In this document: piece by piece, positions 48,102 to 59,495 of the stretch
How positions within the stretch are numbered: the first letter of the stretch is position 1
Layout of the letters: the number at the start of each line of letters is the position of its first letter
DNA from: [Phialemoniopsis] sp. UDSM-2020
Taxonomy: Eukaryota; Ascomycota; Sordariomycetes; Thyridiales; Thyridiaceae
Length of the DNA: 64,000 nt
NCBI GenBank assembly: GCA_018873225.1
Contig: JAEILZ010000002.1
Coordinates: 2,914,001 to 2,978,000 of the forward strand
Direction of reading: 5' to 3'
Position numbers and translations under genes: made by a program
The notes under the pieces: generated by a model
Databases searched by the model: none
Told to the model about the DNA's origin: nothing
The model's input: the letters and a program-made list of their open reading frames with translations, nothing else

Positions 48102-49078
48102 TGTTGACAGCCTTGGAGTTGACAACTAGCTCCTGTGGCTTGAAGATAACGATCCCACGGCAGGTCAGCACACACAACGGTGCCTCTTATACTTGTGATG
48201 TCACAAGGATCTTGGAGATTTCTTTGAGGCCGTTACAGTCGATATGTCTAAGATCGAGTCAGCCGCTCACTTCGCACGGGATGTAATGACTTCAATCTAG
48301 ACAGCACGGATGACAATGTCGGCAGTCAGTCAACATTGACAACATCGATAGAGCGGTCAGCATTGAATGCCGACCATGTGTACCGAGTTGACAGGTGGGG
48401 TCACTAGCGGCGGCCGACAGACAACCGCAAGGTCTGGACTGTCAGACTCTAACTCGATCCGGGACCCTCGGCACCAGTGGATATGTTAACTCCGCACTTT
48501 TGAACGAATCAACCCAGTCAACTTGGAATCGTTCACAAGCCTTGTCCTATTCTGACTTGGTCTCTCACAGAGCCTCTCAAATATGGTCTCTGCAAAGCTT
48601 GCCAAAGCAGGAGGCGAGGCTTTGAGGAGCCAGGATTGTGGAGATCCCAGATGTCAAGACAATGACCGTCATTTCATGATTACTGATCCTCGCGACTAGT
48701 TGCTGAACGAGCTTTAGTGACGAATAACAGTGTGCGGAATTTCGCAGCTTTACGGACTCTCGCCATATCCTAGACCCGATGCAGCGGGTTGAGCATGGGT
48801 CTCGCCTGTGGTGAGGCAGATGACAACATAGTCGTCTGTGTAACTGCCGTCGAGCTTTACCGATTTGCCCACGGGGTCGACGACACCACAAAATCTCCGA
48901 ACCCCACGACATGGGGTAGAACTTCGCATCCCATCTAAGTTCCGATGACCTTGTAGGCTAGTTGTCAGGTCTTAAATAAGTAGCTTGAGTACCATGAAAG
49001 TGCTTTCTCTGGCCAACCAACGTCTCCCTCGTCGATCCTGATAAAAATAACGACCTTCACTCTCATCATTCAACTACA
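48102..49078. promoter_or_regulatory. 977 bp shared promoter between LDI-domain and hydrolase genes
   Basis: The two start codons point away from each other, so this segment must drive both genes. It has no convincing frame of its own. A common regulatory element cannot be picked out by eye with confidence. Confidence 0.55.
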
Positions 49079-49936
49079 ATGCCTTCGCTCCCTACTTTGA
49101 TCTTCATACATGGTGCGTGGCATGGCCCGGAGTGCTGGAAATATGTCATTTTCTCCCTCCGGAAGCGGGGCTATTCCTGTTTTGCTCCTCTGCTCGACTT
49201 CTGTGGTTCCGATAAGCCAGTCGTCTCCCTTAAGAGCAGCATAACTCAGATACAAAACCTTATCGCTGAGCAGACAAGAATGGGATATGACGTTGTGCTG
49301 GTCAACCATTCGTTCGGTGGCATTGCTGGCTGTTCTTCCATAAAAGGCTTTACACTCAAGGATCCGTCCTTGTTGAGCCCAGAGTCTGGAAAAGTTATTG
49401 GGATCGTTCAAGTCTGCGCCTTTCTAGCCCCAGCAGACAAATGCCTGTTCGACCTTGTCGATCCGGCCAAAGCCTTCCGTCGTCACAGCACGGATGGCTG
49501 GAATATCATCGATGATGACGCGATCGATGTGTTTTACAACGATTTAGAGACTGAAGAAGCTCAGTATTGGAAAGACCGTCTCTTGAAACAGTCTACCGCT
49601 GCTGTGGCGGATCGCGACAGTTCTTATCCTGGGTGGAGCGATGTCCCCGTCCTATACATCCTTACCAGCCAAGATCGTGCTATCGTTCTTGAAACTCAAG
49701 AGAAAATGGTTGCAGCAGGGAAGGCAGCCGGTGCCCTCATCGATACGAGACTTTTAGACTCAGGACACAGCCCATTCTTCAGCAAGAAAGAGGAGACAGC
49801 GACGCTCATCCACGAAGCGAGTGAGAGAATTGAGATGATCTCTGCTTTCCTATCAGGTTTCAGCAAGAAGACTGTTACACAGCAAGATACTGGACTCAAC
49901 ACACCTAATGTTAGCACAGGGGTGACTCTAGGTTAG
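49079..49936 (+). CDS. Alpha/beta hydrolase (esterase-like), 285 aa, intronless
   Basis: This is one exon from ATG 49079. The chain opens with LPTLIFIHGAWHGPECW, the first strand and oxyanion HG loop of the AB-hydrolase_1/EstC-like group related to salicylate and methyl-ester hydrolases. The nucleophile elbow is VNHSFGG with Ser 78; the first Gly of GxSxG is replaced by Asn. Asp 199 (TSQDRAI) and His 230 (DSGHSPF) complete the triad at the expected distances. The cytoplasm is the likely site, as no signal peptide is seen. Members hydrolyse small esters, lactones or C-C bonds. Divergent pairing with the LDI-domain gene suggests the two act on related compounds, which is inference only. Confidence 0.9.
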   Translation: MPSLPTLIFIHGAWHGPECWKYVIFSLRKRGYSCFAPLLDFCGSDKPVVSLKSSITQIQNLIAEQTRMGYDVVLVNHSFGGIAGCSSIKGFTLKDPSLLSPESGKVIGIVQVCAFLAPADKCLFDLVDPAKAFRRHSTDGWNIIDDDAIDVFYNDLETEEAQYWKDRLLKQSTAAVADRDSSYPGWSDVPVLYILTSQDRAIVLETQEKMVAAGKAAGALIDTRLLDSGHSPFFSKKEETATLIHEASERIEMISAFLSGFSKKTVTQQDTGLNTPNVSTGVTLG

Positions 49937-51966
49937 GGCTGGTCAACTAGTTAAAAAATAGAATCGATATAGTTCAATTAATAAGCATATGAGATATCCC
50001 CAATGCCCTCATATCATACATTCTAGAGCTCTCCAATATGGAATGATGTAGAGGCTTGATAGAGTGTGATTTTCACTGGCGATCAGAGGTCGTCGACGAC
50101 AAACGGGCGTCAACAAACGCTGACGAACATCGATGAGCACGAGGGACAACATACTGTGATAAAATGTATCAAAAAATCATGTATGCAATTTTGAACGACG
50201 AGGGCAGTCCATCTGTGGAGGGCAATTGCCCGTCTCCCCGGGCTCCCCGGCTTGCACAGACGCCATTGGCGGCAGACACGGCACAGCAACTCGTATCCAC
50301 CAGCTTCGAGGTGGACCTTAAAAGTAGGCAGGTAGGGGTTGTGAACTCGGGCCAATTTGTCACAAAAGCTTGTTCTTCTTGTCTTTGCAGAGTTGTCTGA
50401 CTGATTTGAGATTCGAGACAGAAGTAGCGCCGAGTCCTGACCCTGAACAGCCACAATTGCCTCACTTTCGTCCATCTGAAGCAGGCACAGAGGAGTTAGT
50501 GTTGAAACAGCTGTCGATCACTGCTGTACTGGAGGGAGAAACCCTGCTGACCATCCCCAGATAGGCGACGAATGCAGGTCCCTAACGCCAAGCTTGGACA
50601 GCTGTTCGCTAGCGCCCGCGGGGAACTGGCCGACGTGGACAGGGCATTGACAGGGCACCACCTGCTCAATAGTACAGTGAACTCATTTGTCTGCCAACGA
50701 TCATGGCCGTCTGTCGAGTATCAGCACTGGAAAGTGCAGAACGGTTTGGAGTAGAAGGTGCGGTTTGAAGCATTCGATTCTGACAGAAGACAGTAAGTAC
50801 GATGTACATAAACTGGTGTGGTCTGCGATCGACATGGTTCATCTTCTGTCGACCGCCTCAGCTCAGCCAGAGCTTGTTTCAAAACGCGCCTTCAGGCGCC
50901 CCCTAGCCCCTGGAAACGTAGTCCGTCGTCTCCTTTGCAGCAAAACAAGCTGCTCTCGGCGGGCAGTGCACTCAAACACGTTCACATGCGTTGCGTCAAC
51001 CTATTTTCGGGAAGAGGCCGTTGGAGAGGCACCGAAATTGGGACGTCCAGGATGCAGCAGTAGCGGGAAGCGGCCCAGAAATTGGCTGGCCCTTTCATGG
51101 ACGGTTCACGGGACGCATCCGTCGACTAATTTAGATCTCCCGTTTCCGTTGGAACTTTGGTATCGACGAATGCTCAATCTCGGTACGCCGACCGACCCGA
51201 CCGAGTGAATGAAGAGCCGTGACGTTGTTTCGAGCGCATGGCCTTTTGCATCGAGCAGCGACAGAGAGAGGCCGTGCCTCTCCTCGGGTCAACATGATGC
51301 GTTCGCCCAATGGAAAGCTGCTGCCATCCACCTTCAGAGGGTGTGTTCAGACTCGGCTGTCGCCTGGTGGGAAATCCTTTGGATATCCACAATGGTTTCC
51401 GCCCCTTGCTCGTGCCTTGCTTACCTGCGTTCCTTTTCGATCCAATACTTTGACCGAATTGGATCTTCACAGTCGGGCCTAGCCAGACTAAGCCGCTGAA
51501 ACCGTCTGAGCACCCTGCCAATTCTCTGCAACCTAGCGATCGCCATAAGGCTTGCTCCCGCCTCTAATGGCTCTGTCCACCAGGGGTCAGAGTGCTCGGA
51601 CGCTGCAATGCCACCCTTTTAAGCTCCTCAGCCCGCGTCCGCGACCTCACCGGTCAGCAGAGACGTCGTTTTCTCACAGCGATTGGATCGGAGCTAGGAC
51701 CTGAACCTGGAAATCCTGACGAACCTTGATCCCGGGGAAGGGCTCGAGAGAAGGCAAACCCCGGGCCGTCCCCTGTCCAGCCTGCTAAAAACAGCTGGCT
51801 TTCTTAAGATTTGCCTGCCAAGGTCGCGGATAGCCTCAAGACGCTGGCGTCTCCCGCTGTCACGAACTTTTCTCGCTTTGTTTTGTTACATTCCTCGATC
51901 TCAAAGCAAGAGCCGGTGCCTTTCTTCTCCTCTGGTCAAATGCCATGACCGGATGGCCAGAGTATC
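49937..51966. other. 2.0 kb spacer, no gene seen
   Basis: The longest frame (50687-51208 plus) begins at a non-ATG codon and has many rare-looking codons and no motif. The right end is the promoter of the receptor-like gene. No tRNA or transposon was recognised. Confidence 0.45.
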
Positions 51967-53378
51967 ATGAATAGCTCTGTCCCAGATCCAACTGCAGCGA
52001 CTGGCGACAATCGGGGCGGGTCTCTCATCGGCGCTGCAATTTCAACCGTGGTCATCTCGGCCATCTTCGTCGGCCTTCGATTCTACACGCGTGGCGTCCT
52101 CATCAAGACGCTGGGCTGGCCTGACTGGGCTATTCTCATCTCACTGGTAAGTACAAATCACGGACAAGAGCCTCTACGCCTCTTTTGCAAGGCCAATCGC
52201 TGATTGCCTCAAGATCTTCGCTGTTGGACATGCGGTGGGCCAGATCGAACGTAGGCTCTCCAATCTAGTCCTGGCTCTCACGAGCATTTACTGACCTACC
52301 TGCCCTTACAGAGGTGACATTAGGCGGCGTAGGTCGGCCGGCAGCCAGCCTTGATGGCGACGATCTCAGAAGGTGGCTTGAGGTGAGTTTGGCCAAGCCA
52401 TGCAGGATGGACCGATGCAACGATTACATGGACTAACGGGCACTGTTCACATTGCAACCTGGACAGGCCGGATACTACACCACCCTTGCCTACATTGCAA
52501 GCCTGCTCGCGACGAAGCTGTCCGTACTGCTTCTCTACCTCCGCATCCTGAGCTCCGCCTACCTCCACCGGACCTGCTACGTCGCCATCGGCGTCACCGG
52601 CCTTCTCGGAGCATGGAGTTTCATCTCCAACATCGCCGTCTGCGTGCCCATCGCGGCGTGGTGGGACAGGCCGTCGCATCCCAATGCGTTTTGCTGGCCC
52701 GTTTCCAAAGCCTGGCTTGACGTCGGCATTCACATCTTCACCGAGCTCATCGCCCTGGGTCTGCCGATGCCGTACGTCTACATGCTCGGCATGCCGCTGC
52801 GCCAAAAGATCGGCGTCGGCTGTCTGTTTGCCCTCGGTATCTTGTATGCAATTGAGACTAGACGTGTTCCCCTCTTCACAAGTAGTTGGCTGACCACCTA
52901 CAGTGTCTGCGGCGTCTCCGTCGGCCGCATTCCCGCCCTCGCCCAGGCCACCACGATGACCCCCACGGGGGACCCCAGCTACAACGCCGTCACGCTCGGC
53001 GTCTGGTCCTGCATCGAGCTCAACATGGCCATCATCTGCGCCTGCGCGATGACGCTGCGACCCCTGGCGGCGCGCATCGCCCCGCGGCTGGTCCGTTCCG
53101 GATATCGGCGGTACGACGACGACGAAGCAAACGGCCAACGCAGAGAAAACATCCCGCTCACCGTCGGGTCGCGCCGGATACGGCGGAAGCCCCGCGATGC
53201 CCTCGACGAAGCGCTCGACTCGACTGCCTCGACGACAACAACCGCCGATGGCCACGCGCTCGGCGTGTCCAAGTCCAACAATGCTGCGTCGTCAACGAGC
53301 CTCGGTGCTGTGTCTACGATGACGAGAGATACCAGCGAAGGCGCGGCCATCCAGCCGCCCAGGGAATGGCCGCCATGA
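51967..53378 (+). CDS. PTH11/SAT4-type rhodopsin-domain membrane receptor, 379 aa
   Basis: Five exons: 51967-52146, 52214-52250 (37 nt), 52312-52382, 52467-52843 and 52904-53378. All are GT...AG and frame-keeping. Seven hydrophobic spans fit the fungal SAT4/rhodopsin domain: AAISTVVISAIFVGLRFYTR, DWAILISL-IFAVGHAVG, YYTTLAYIASLLATKLSVLL, CYVAIGVTGLLGAWSFISNI and further spans. Family markers include LRFYTR in span 1, the W-D-R-P (here WWDRPSHPNAFCW) loop and the GRIPALAQ segment. No CFEM domain precedes it, unlike canonical Pth11. The last 110 residues form a polar cytoplasmic tail rich in R, S and T. Members sense surface or chemical cues in plant-interacting fungi; the ligand is not known. 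Confidence 0.88.
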
Positions 53379-54371
53379 GATGTTCGATGGATGGAAGGAA
53401 GTAATGAATAAAACCTATCCGAAGGGCACTAGACTGCGGTCTGTGCCATTGATCCTCCAGTCCGCATTCAGACTCGCCGACGGAGGGACCCTCGACGCTC
53501 GCATCTTTTGTCTCGACGGGGCTATCGCATCGATACACCCGGGCCATGGGATTGTCCCGCCCCGCGAGGTCTTGCATTATGTCACGACGATGGCGTGCGT
53601 TTGATAAAAGGGGGTCCTTGGCCAATATCAGTACCAAGAAACGGCTCAGGTCGTCATGTCGGCATACAAGGAGTTGGGCGTGGATCACTAAGAAGCGATC
53701 GAACGAGAGGAAGTGAAGGCAAGAGGGCAAATTAACCACATCGCAAGGTTTAATGCCAGTCATGTACCGCTTGAAGAGATAGCCTATCGCTCCATAATTC
53801 TCTAAAAAGGGAAATGAGGATGAAGCGCGGATCCAGCACCAGGATTGTCAATGCTAGTAAAATGATACCGCGCATGTTATTGCCAAATTGACATAGTTCG
53901 TCTAAAGATGTAACCCACGACACAAACCCTCGGTTCGAGCAGCCGCCAATCGGCATGCTAACGGTTTATCGTCTTCACGACTTCGTGAGCGTTCCTACTC
54001 CACGCTATGAACCCCGTACGAGCCGGCTTGATCGACACGACTTCCGCAGCTAGTTCAGCTGTATGACGGTGATGCTGGAAACGGCCCACTAGGGCTGATA
54101 GCCTGGAGGCCGTAAGCCAATAGGCTATCCCTGGAGAACACCGCAGTAAGATGTAGTGAAATTTGGCGATGTCATTCGCGTGGTGGAACGCACTAGCTCG
54201 TCAAGGGTTTATCTTTCCTGCCACGTCTTCCCCGTCCGAGACCGTGCAACGGTAGATGCGGAAAGAAAGTATAACACTGAGATGGACCCCAAAAAGATCT
54301 TGATCTCCAGGAAGAAGATGAATACCTTCCCACACACAAACAACACCCAAAGTTGGGCACGCTGACACACA
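53379..54371. other. 1.0 kb spacer, no gene seen
   Basis: This is the 3' flank of the receptor gene and the promoter of the next gene. No frame longer than about 150 codons has an ATG start and gene-like composition. Confidence 0.45.
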
Positions 54372-55304
54372 ATGGGCGTCGCTCCATCGGTCCCAACGGA
54401 CCCGAGCCGCAAGCTCGAGGTCATTGGCGGAGGATTTTCGCGGACGGCAACGTCTACTTTCGCGGTAGCAATGGAGAAGCTCTTGGACGGCCCAGTACAT
54501 CACGGAGGATCACAGATGATAGGCAGGGAAGATGGTATGGCTCAGTCGCCCTAGCTCCACGGCCCCGTTCGCCCAGGCGCGCGTGAGCACACCAAGCTGA
54601 TGACAAGCCATTGCTCACCCATTTCGCGCGCAGCATACGTCCGCAAGATCCACGAACTGTACGCGCACCGCTCCGACCGCCAGCGCACGCTCAAGACGCT
54701 GCGCGAGCTCACGGCCGGGTTCGTCGCCGTCTGCGACGCGCCCCTCAACGGCTTCGTCGAGGAGCTCTGCGAGCTGTACCCGGACGCCAAGGTCATCTGC
54801 GTCGAGCGCGACCCGAAGAAGTGGTGGATCAGCTGGGAGCCCGTCGCCAACACGGCGCTGGGCTGGCAGCTGTACGCGCTTCTCTGGCCGTGCCCGAGCT
54901 GGCGCTGGTGGCCGAGCTGCGCGCAGTTCATGATCGACAGATGCACTGAGCTCTACGGCTTGCCGCTCTGTGCAGGTGAGTCTGGCTCTTTTGAGACCAT
55001 GTGAGGATGGTTTGAAACTGACGTCAGGCTTGTAGAGATATACGGCGCGCATATCAAGTATCTCAAAGACGTTGTGCCGAAGGACAGACTATACTTTGTC
55101 CCGACACTCAAAGAGGGCTGGAAGCCTTTCTGCGATATTCTCGACAAGCCTGTTCCCAAGGAGCCTCTTCCGCATCTGAATGACGCCGCAGGCGTAGACG
55201 CTCTGGCAAAGGGCATATTCCTCCGAGCTGCTGGGCTTTGGATGGTCATCTTTACGGTGGCTGGCCTGGGAATATATGGAGGTTGGACCCTTTACCGAGG
55301 TTGA
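54372..55304 (+). CDS. Sulfotransferase-fold protein with C-terminal membrane anchor, 257 aa
   Basis: Three exons: 54372-54534, 54634-54975 and 55036-55304. A frame-keeping first intron removes a stretch that would otherwise carry a stop. The nucleotide-binding loop GGGFSRTATSTFAVAME (about residues 19-35) corresponds to the PAPS 5'-phosphosulfate loop of the fungal sulfotransferase_4-like group. CVERDPKKWWISW in exon 2 matches the 3'-phosphate site (xRDPxxWxxS). IDRCTELYG, YGAHIKYLKDVVPKDRLYFV and a WKPFCDILDKPVP block follow as in this family. The end (MVIFTVAGLGIYGGWTLY) is one membrane span. Sulfuryl transfer is the family activity, but many fungal relatives are uncharacterised, and some occur in metabolite clusters. 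Confidence 0.88.
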
Positions 55305-55569
55305 GTGTCTCGGAAGTGACTTATTCAACTGCTGAACTCAAAAGACAGTCCTACACAAGTATAAATAGTAAAGCGTTCAGAATGAAAAGCATTCAGATTC
55401 AATAGTTCAAGGATGAAATCATAGGACCAGGCAGATCAACGCCAAGCTTTAGGCTACCACCCCACATATCCACTCACCTACAGCTTTTTAAAGCATGACG
55501 TTCCGGGTTGAAAGGCCTACTAGCTGACCTTGTCTCGCATAGTCTTATCAACCACTTTCTTCAGCATCA

Positions 55570-56226
55570 ATGAATGTCTCCTCCTTCCTCCGCAGCCAGA
55601 TCTTCCTACCCGAAGAAGGCGCGGTGATCAACTCGGACGAGGACGCCCGCAAATACTACCAGAAATGGGGCTACACCATATACCGCACCGCCTACGGACC
55701 CGGGACTGACGACAAGTGGCAAGCCCTCCTCGACGAGGTCACGCGCCTCACGCGTGAGGACCTCGTGGAGAGGGGTGAGCGGGAGAGCAGTCAGGCCCAC
55801 GCGCAGGAGATGTTCTCCCTGTTCCGGCTCGACGCGCGGGCCGACCCAGCGACGCTGAAAGATGCATCCCTGGACGGCCTCCGCGAGTTGTACAAAGACG
55901 GCAGCGTACCGGGCGGCGAGCCGATGAATGCCACGAATGTGGTGAGGCAGCGGCGCATCTTCCTCGTGGCCGACGAGGAAGTCCTCGCCTCCGTCGGCAG
56001 CAGCGACCAGTTCCTCAAGTGCGTCGAGGCCGACTACGACTCGACAAAGCAAGTAGCGTGGCACCCGCGCGTCGGGGCGCAGACGTACTTTGGCTGGATG
56101 AAGATGACGGCAGATGTGTTGCTGCCGCTGTGGATCTGCTTGGAGGATGGAATCTTGGAGGAGATCGCGCCGAGGACGATTGGGGGCATGCACCTGGAGA
56201 CGTGGAGCGGCACAGATGCAATGTGA
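55570..56226 (+). CDS. Small conserved fungal protein, 218 aa, function unknown
   Basis: This is one exon from ATG 55570. It contains EDARKYYQKWGYTIYRTAYG near residue 25, RRIFLVADEEVLASV near residue 135 and, near the end, VLLPLWICLEDG. I remember this type as a widespread fungal protein with an N-terminal aromatic block, but I cannot attach a domain name. No membrane span or signal peptide is visible. It lies about 265 bp after the sulfotransferase-like gene on the same strand and converges with the ABC exporter gene at a spacer of only 125 bp. It is probably a soluble protein of unknown role. Confidence 0.68.
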   Translation: MNVSSFLRSQIFLPEEGAVINSDEDARKYYQKWGYTIYRTAYGPGTDDKWQALLDEVTRLTREDLVERGERESSQAHAQEMFSLFRLDARADPATLKDASLDGLRELYKDGSVPGGEPMNATNVVRQRRIFLVADEEVLASVGSSDQFLKCVEADYDSTKQVAWHPRVGAQTYFGWMKMTADVLLPLWICLEDGILEEIAPRTIGGMHLETWSGTDAM

Positions 56227-56351
56227 TGGGCTGAGCAGTTTCTTTTGTTTTGCCTTCCAAATCTATGGTTCACACAACGAGAAGGTACCCAGACCGTACA
56301 TAGTCCTCTTCTATACACGAAGAGACGATACCCGTCTCGATTGATACCTAT

Positions 56352-58556
56352 TTACTTACGACGCTTCTGTTCCACATGCCCATCATCCGCGTCATCGACT
56401 AGTACTTCCCTCTCCGTTCCATCAGAGAACAGTGTTTCTTGAGCTGTAACATCTTTGTTAGCTTGCATATACGATACTGGCCACGGAAAGGGCTTCTACT
56501 TACCACTCCAGAGCTCCGAATACAAACCCGCCTGGTCTATCAGCTCCTGGTGAGTGCCCTGCTCGGCGACGCTGCCTTCCTTGAGCACAATGATCAGGTC
56601 CGCGTCATAAATGGTCCTGAGCCTGTGCGCCACGAAGACGCTCGTCCTGGCCTTCTCGCGCAAGATAGAGTTAATATTCTGCATGAGCGCCTGCTCGGTA
56701 TGCGTGTCCAACGCGCTCGTAGCCTCGTCGAAGAACAGCAGGGGCGGGTCCTTGACCAGCAGACGCGACACAGCGAGGCGTTGCTTCTCGCCGCCCGAGA
56801 TCATCAGGCCGCGCTCGCCGACCTTGGTCTGGTACCCGTCCTTCCACGAGGCTATGATGTCGTGGATGCGCGCGCGGCGGGCGGCAGATATGACACGCTC
56901 GTGATCCGCCGACATGTCGCCGTAGCGAATGTTGTGCTCCACGGTGTCGTTGAAGAGGGGCGTGTCCTGGGGCACGACACCAATGCTCTTGCGTAGAGAC
57001 TCGACTTGAACCTCGCGAACGTCCTGGTCATCGATCAGGATGCGACCGGATGCGACATCGTAGTATCTGAACAGCAGGCGCAACAAGGTCGACTTTCCAC
57101 ATCCACTCGGACCGACGATGGCAACCTTTTTTCCTGCAGGGATAGTCACACTCAAATTACGGAGAATGGGACGGTCTGCAGTGTAACCGAACGACACATT
57201 CTCGAATTTGATCTCACCGCCCTTGGTCAGAGTGAGAGGCTTAGCATTGGGCGCCTCCTTGATCGAGACGTTCACCTTTTGGAGGTTGAAGAGCGTCTCC
57301 ATGTCAAGAAGGGATTGCCTCAGCTCGCGATAAACAGAGCCCAAGAAGTTCAGGGGAACGGAGAGCTGGAAGACCAACTGGTTGATCATGACCAGGTCAC
57401 CAACTGTAAGCTCTCCGGCGGCGATGCCTTTGGAGCCCAAGTACATCATGGCGGTCAGCGCCGAGGAGAAGATGATGTTTTGACCACTGTTGAGGAACGC
57501 CAGTGAGGTGGCAATCTTGATCGAGCTCTTCTCGTACTGCTTCAGCGCCGAGTCGTACCGAGCAATCTCGAACTTCTCGTTGTTGAAGTACTTGACAGCC
57601 TCGTAGTTGATCAGGGAATCCACGGCAACGGTGGATGCCTTGTTGTCGGCGGCATTGGCTTGACGCCTAAACTTTGTTCTCCAAGCGGTGGTCCAGATGG
57701 TGAATGCAGCGTATGCCGACATTGTCAGTGCGGTGATGGCCGCGAATTGTCCTCCATACTGGTAGGTGAGGATACCACAGACCATGGTAATCTCCAATGC
57801 TGTAGGGAGGATGTGGAAGACCATGCTGGTCAGCAGGAAGCTGATGCCCTTTGTACCACGGTCCAATGCCCTCGTCAAACCGCCAGTCTGCTTGGACAGG
57901 TGAAAGGCCAAGTCGAGTCGCAGAAGGTGGTCGAACACGTTTCGCGCAACACTGCGGATGGCCTTTTGCGCGACGGAGGCGAAGACGGCATTGCGCAGCT
58001 CTTGGAAGATAGTCGCGCAAACCCGAGTCGCACCGTAGGCAAAGATCATGGTACCAGCAATGGTCGCCGCCGTTCCACCAGTAGAGCCTATATCGATATT
58101 CATGGCGTCGACAATGCTCTTGAAGTAGAAGGGCACCTGTACGTTCATGATCTTGCCACCGACCAGCAATGAAAGGGCCAGGCCCACTCGCATCTTCGTA
58201 CTCATATCATTCTTCGGCCAGAGGTAGCGCGACATCTCCTTCATGATGGCCCAATCGGCCTTTCGCTGTTCTTGCGTCGACTTGTCGATAGGGGCTAGGG
58301 GGTCTTTCGAGGTTCCTGGTGGAGGCATCGGGGTACCACCAGCTGCGGCTTCTGCGGCAGTGACAGGTGTCGTTTGCCCGCTTGCGGCAGACTTCGGGGT
58401 ACGGTTGGTGTTATCGCGGAGGTAGGATGAGGAGGTAAATATTCGGAAAGACTCGAGGGGTTGCCTCGGCTTCTGCCGCATCTGGTGCGTCTGCCCCCGG
58501 GGCAGATAGCCTCGGTGGCAGAGCAGAGGCGCTCGTGGTAGATTTCGGAGGATCAT
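56352..58556 (-). CDS. ATM1: Mitochondrial ABC half-transporter Atm1-like, 714 aa
   Basis: Two minus-strand exons, 56504-58556 and 56352-56443. The long frame reads on to a stop at 56496, but the donor GTAAGTAG at 56503 and acceptor at 56444 rejoin the frame as [18 protein letters not shown], a more typical ending. The ATG at 58556 gives a basic, hydroxylated N-terminus fitting a mitochondrial presequence. Six membrane spans lie in the region about 130-430. The ATPase part has Walker [11 protein letters not shown], signature ISGGEKQR and Walker [13 protein letters not shown]. Atm1 in the mitochondrial inner membrane exports a glutathione- and sulfur-containing compound needed for cytosolic iron-sulfur protein assembly. 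The long basic linker before the first span is normal for the family. Confidence 0.95.
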
Positions 58557-59495
58557 GGCGAGTGAAGGCCGCACACCGGCATTGTCTCTTGAGAGGCACG
58601 TTTAACAGAACAGACTTCAAGACTATGGCCCGTAGAAAGAAGAGCGACAGCAATGTGCGTCTTGGTAGTGAGGGCTGTCGTCGGCCAACCGGGTGCTGTT
58701 GCGCACGCGAGCTCCAGATGCAGCACCGCGCCCGCTATCTTGGGACGCGACGCCAATCCTCAATTGGGGACTGCGTCGGTATTGAGGTGCTTCGGAGATC
58801 TTCCGAATCTTCCTCTCGTAAATTTCGAAGCTTCACTGAGCTTCAGAGGGAAGATTATCGGCTACGCAGGCGCTGGAAAGGGAAGCCGATAAGCGGAAGA
58901 GAGGGCATGGCGGGATAAGCGCACACGAGAAGCTAATGCAATGATGCAATCTTTTTTAGCCTCAGGCTGGCTTGCTCTAGAAGTCGTTGCTCTGCAAGTC
59001 CCACCACACGCGGGGCATGTCGCGTCCAGGGTTAGGGTAACGTGCCTGTTCACCACCCAGCTTCCCAACTCTCTCCTCCTTACCTGCTACCTCTTTGTTA
59101 CTTGGAAAGGAAAGACTGCAGGCTCTTAATAGAGCCTGTTGTAAACAAAAATAGCAGATTTGGGTTTGATTGAAAAGTAGTGTCGCTTCCACCGCACACC
59201 ATTGACACGACACGCTACAGCTTGACCCCGTCATGTCCGGTACGAAAGAGCAGACCCGGAACTAAAGCCAGCCGAGGAGCAAGCAGGAAGATGACGACGA
59301 GGGAGATAGGCTTTTCAATTGGTTGGTCCCTATCTAACTTGGACTAATAGTTCCAAAGGACTTTGTCTTTGATGGCCGCGATCGAGGTCAAGACCTCGGT
59401 TGGGCTGGGGGTGTACCCCTGCGGCTTAGCCCTTGCTACTTGATAAATGAGCTATACTTCTGATATTTTGGTGTTGTGGTTCAGCGTGGTGCTAG
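58557..59495. other. Spacer with a small perfect hairpin, no accepted gene
   Basis: It is the promoter side of the ABC exporter and the 3' flank of the acetyltransferase gene. A small ATG frame at 58625-58918 (97 codons, basic) faces right and was not accepted. A perfect inverted repeat at 59119-59138 is listed separately. Confidence 0.4.
59119..59138. repeat. Perfect 8-bp inverted repeat with TAAT loop
   Basis: The arms CAGGCTCT and AGAGCCTG are exact reverse complements around TAAT. It lies about 360 bp downstream of the acetyltransferase stop codon (the gene is on the minus strand) and about 560 bp upstream of the exporter start. It may be chance. Confidence 0.75.

Noticed and set aside
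50687..51208. Plus-strand frame of 173 codons in the gap before the receptor gene
   Set aside because: It begins at a non-ATG codon, has no domain-like pattern, and several equally long frames overlap it.
58625..58918. Small plus-strand ATG frame (97 codons, basic) divergent from the Atm1-like gene
   Set aside because: The beginning MARRKKSDSN looks protein-like, but two other frames are equally open, no splice model improved it, and no family was recognised. It remains possible.
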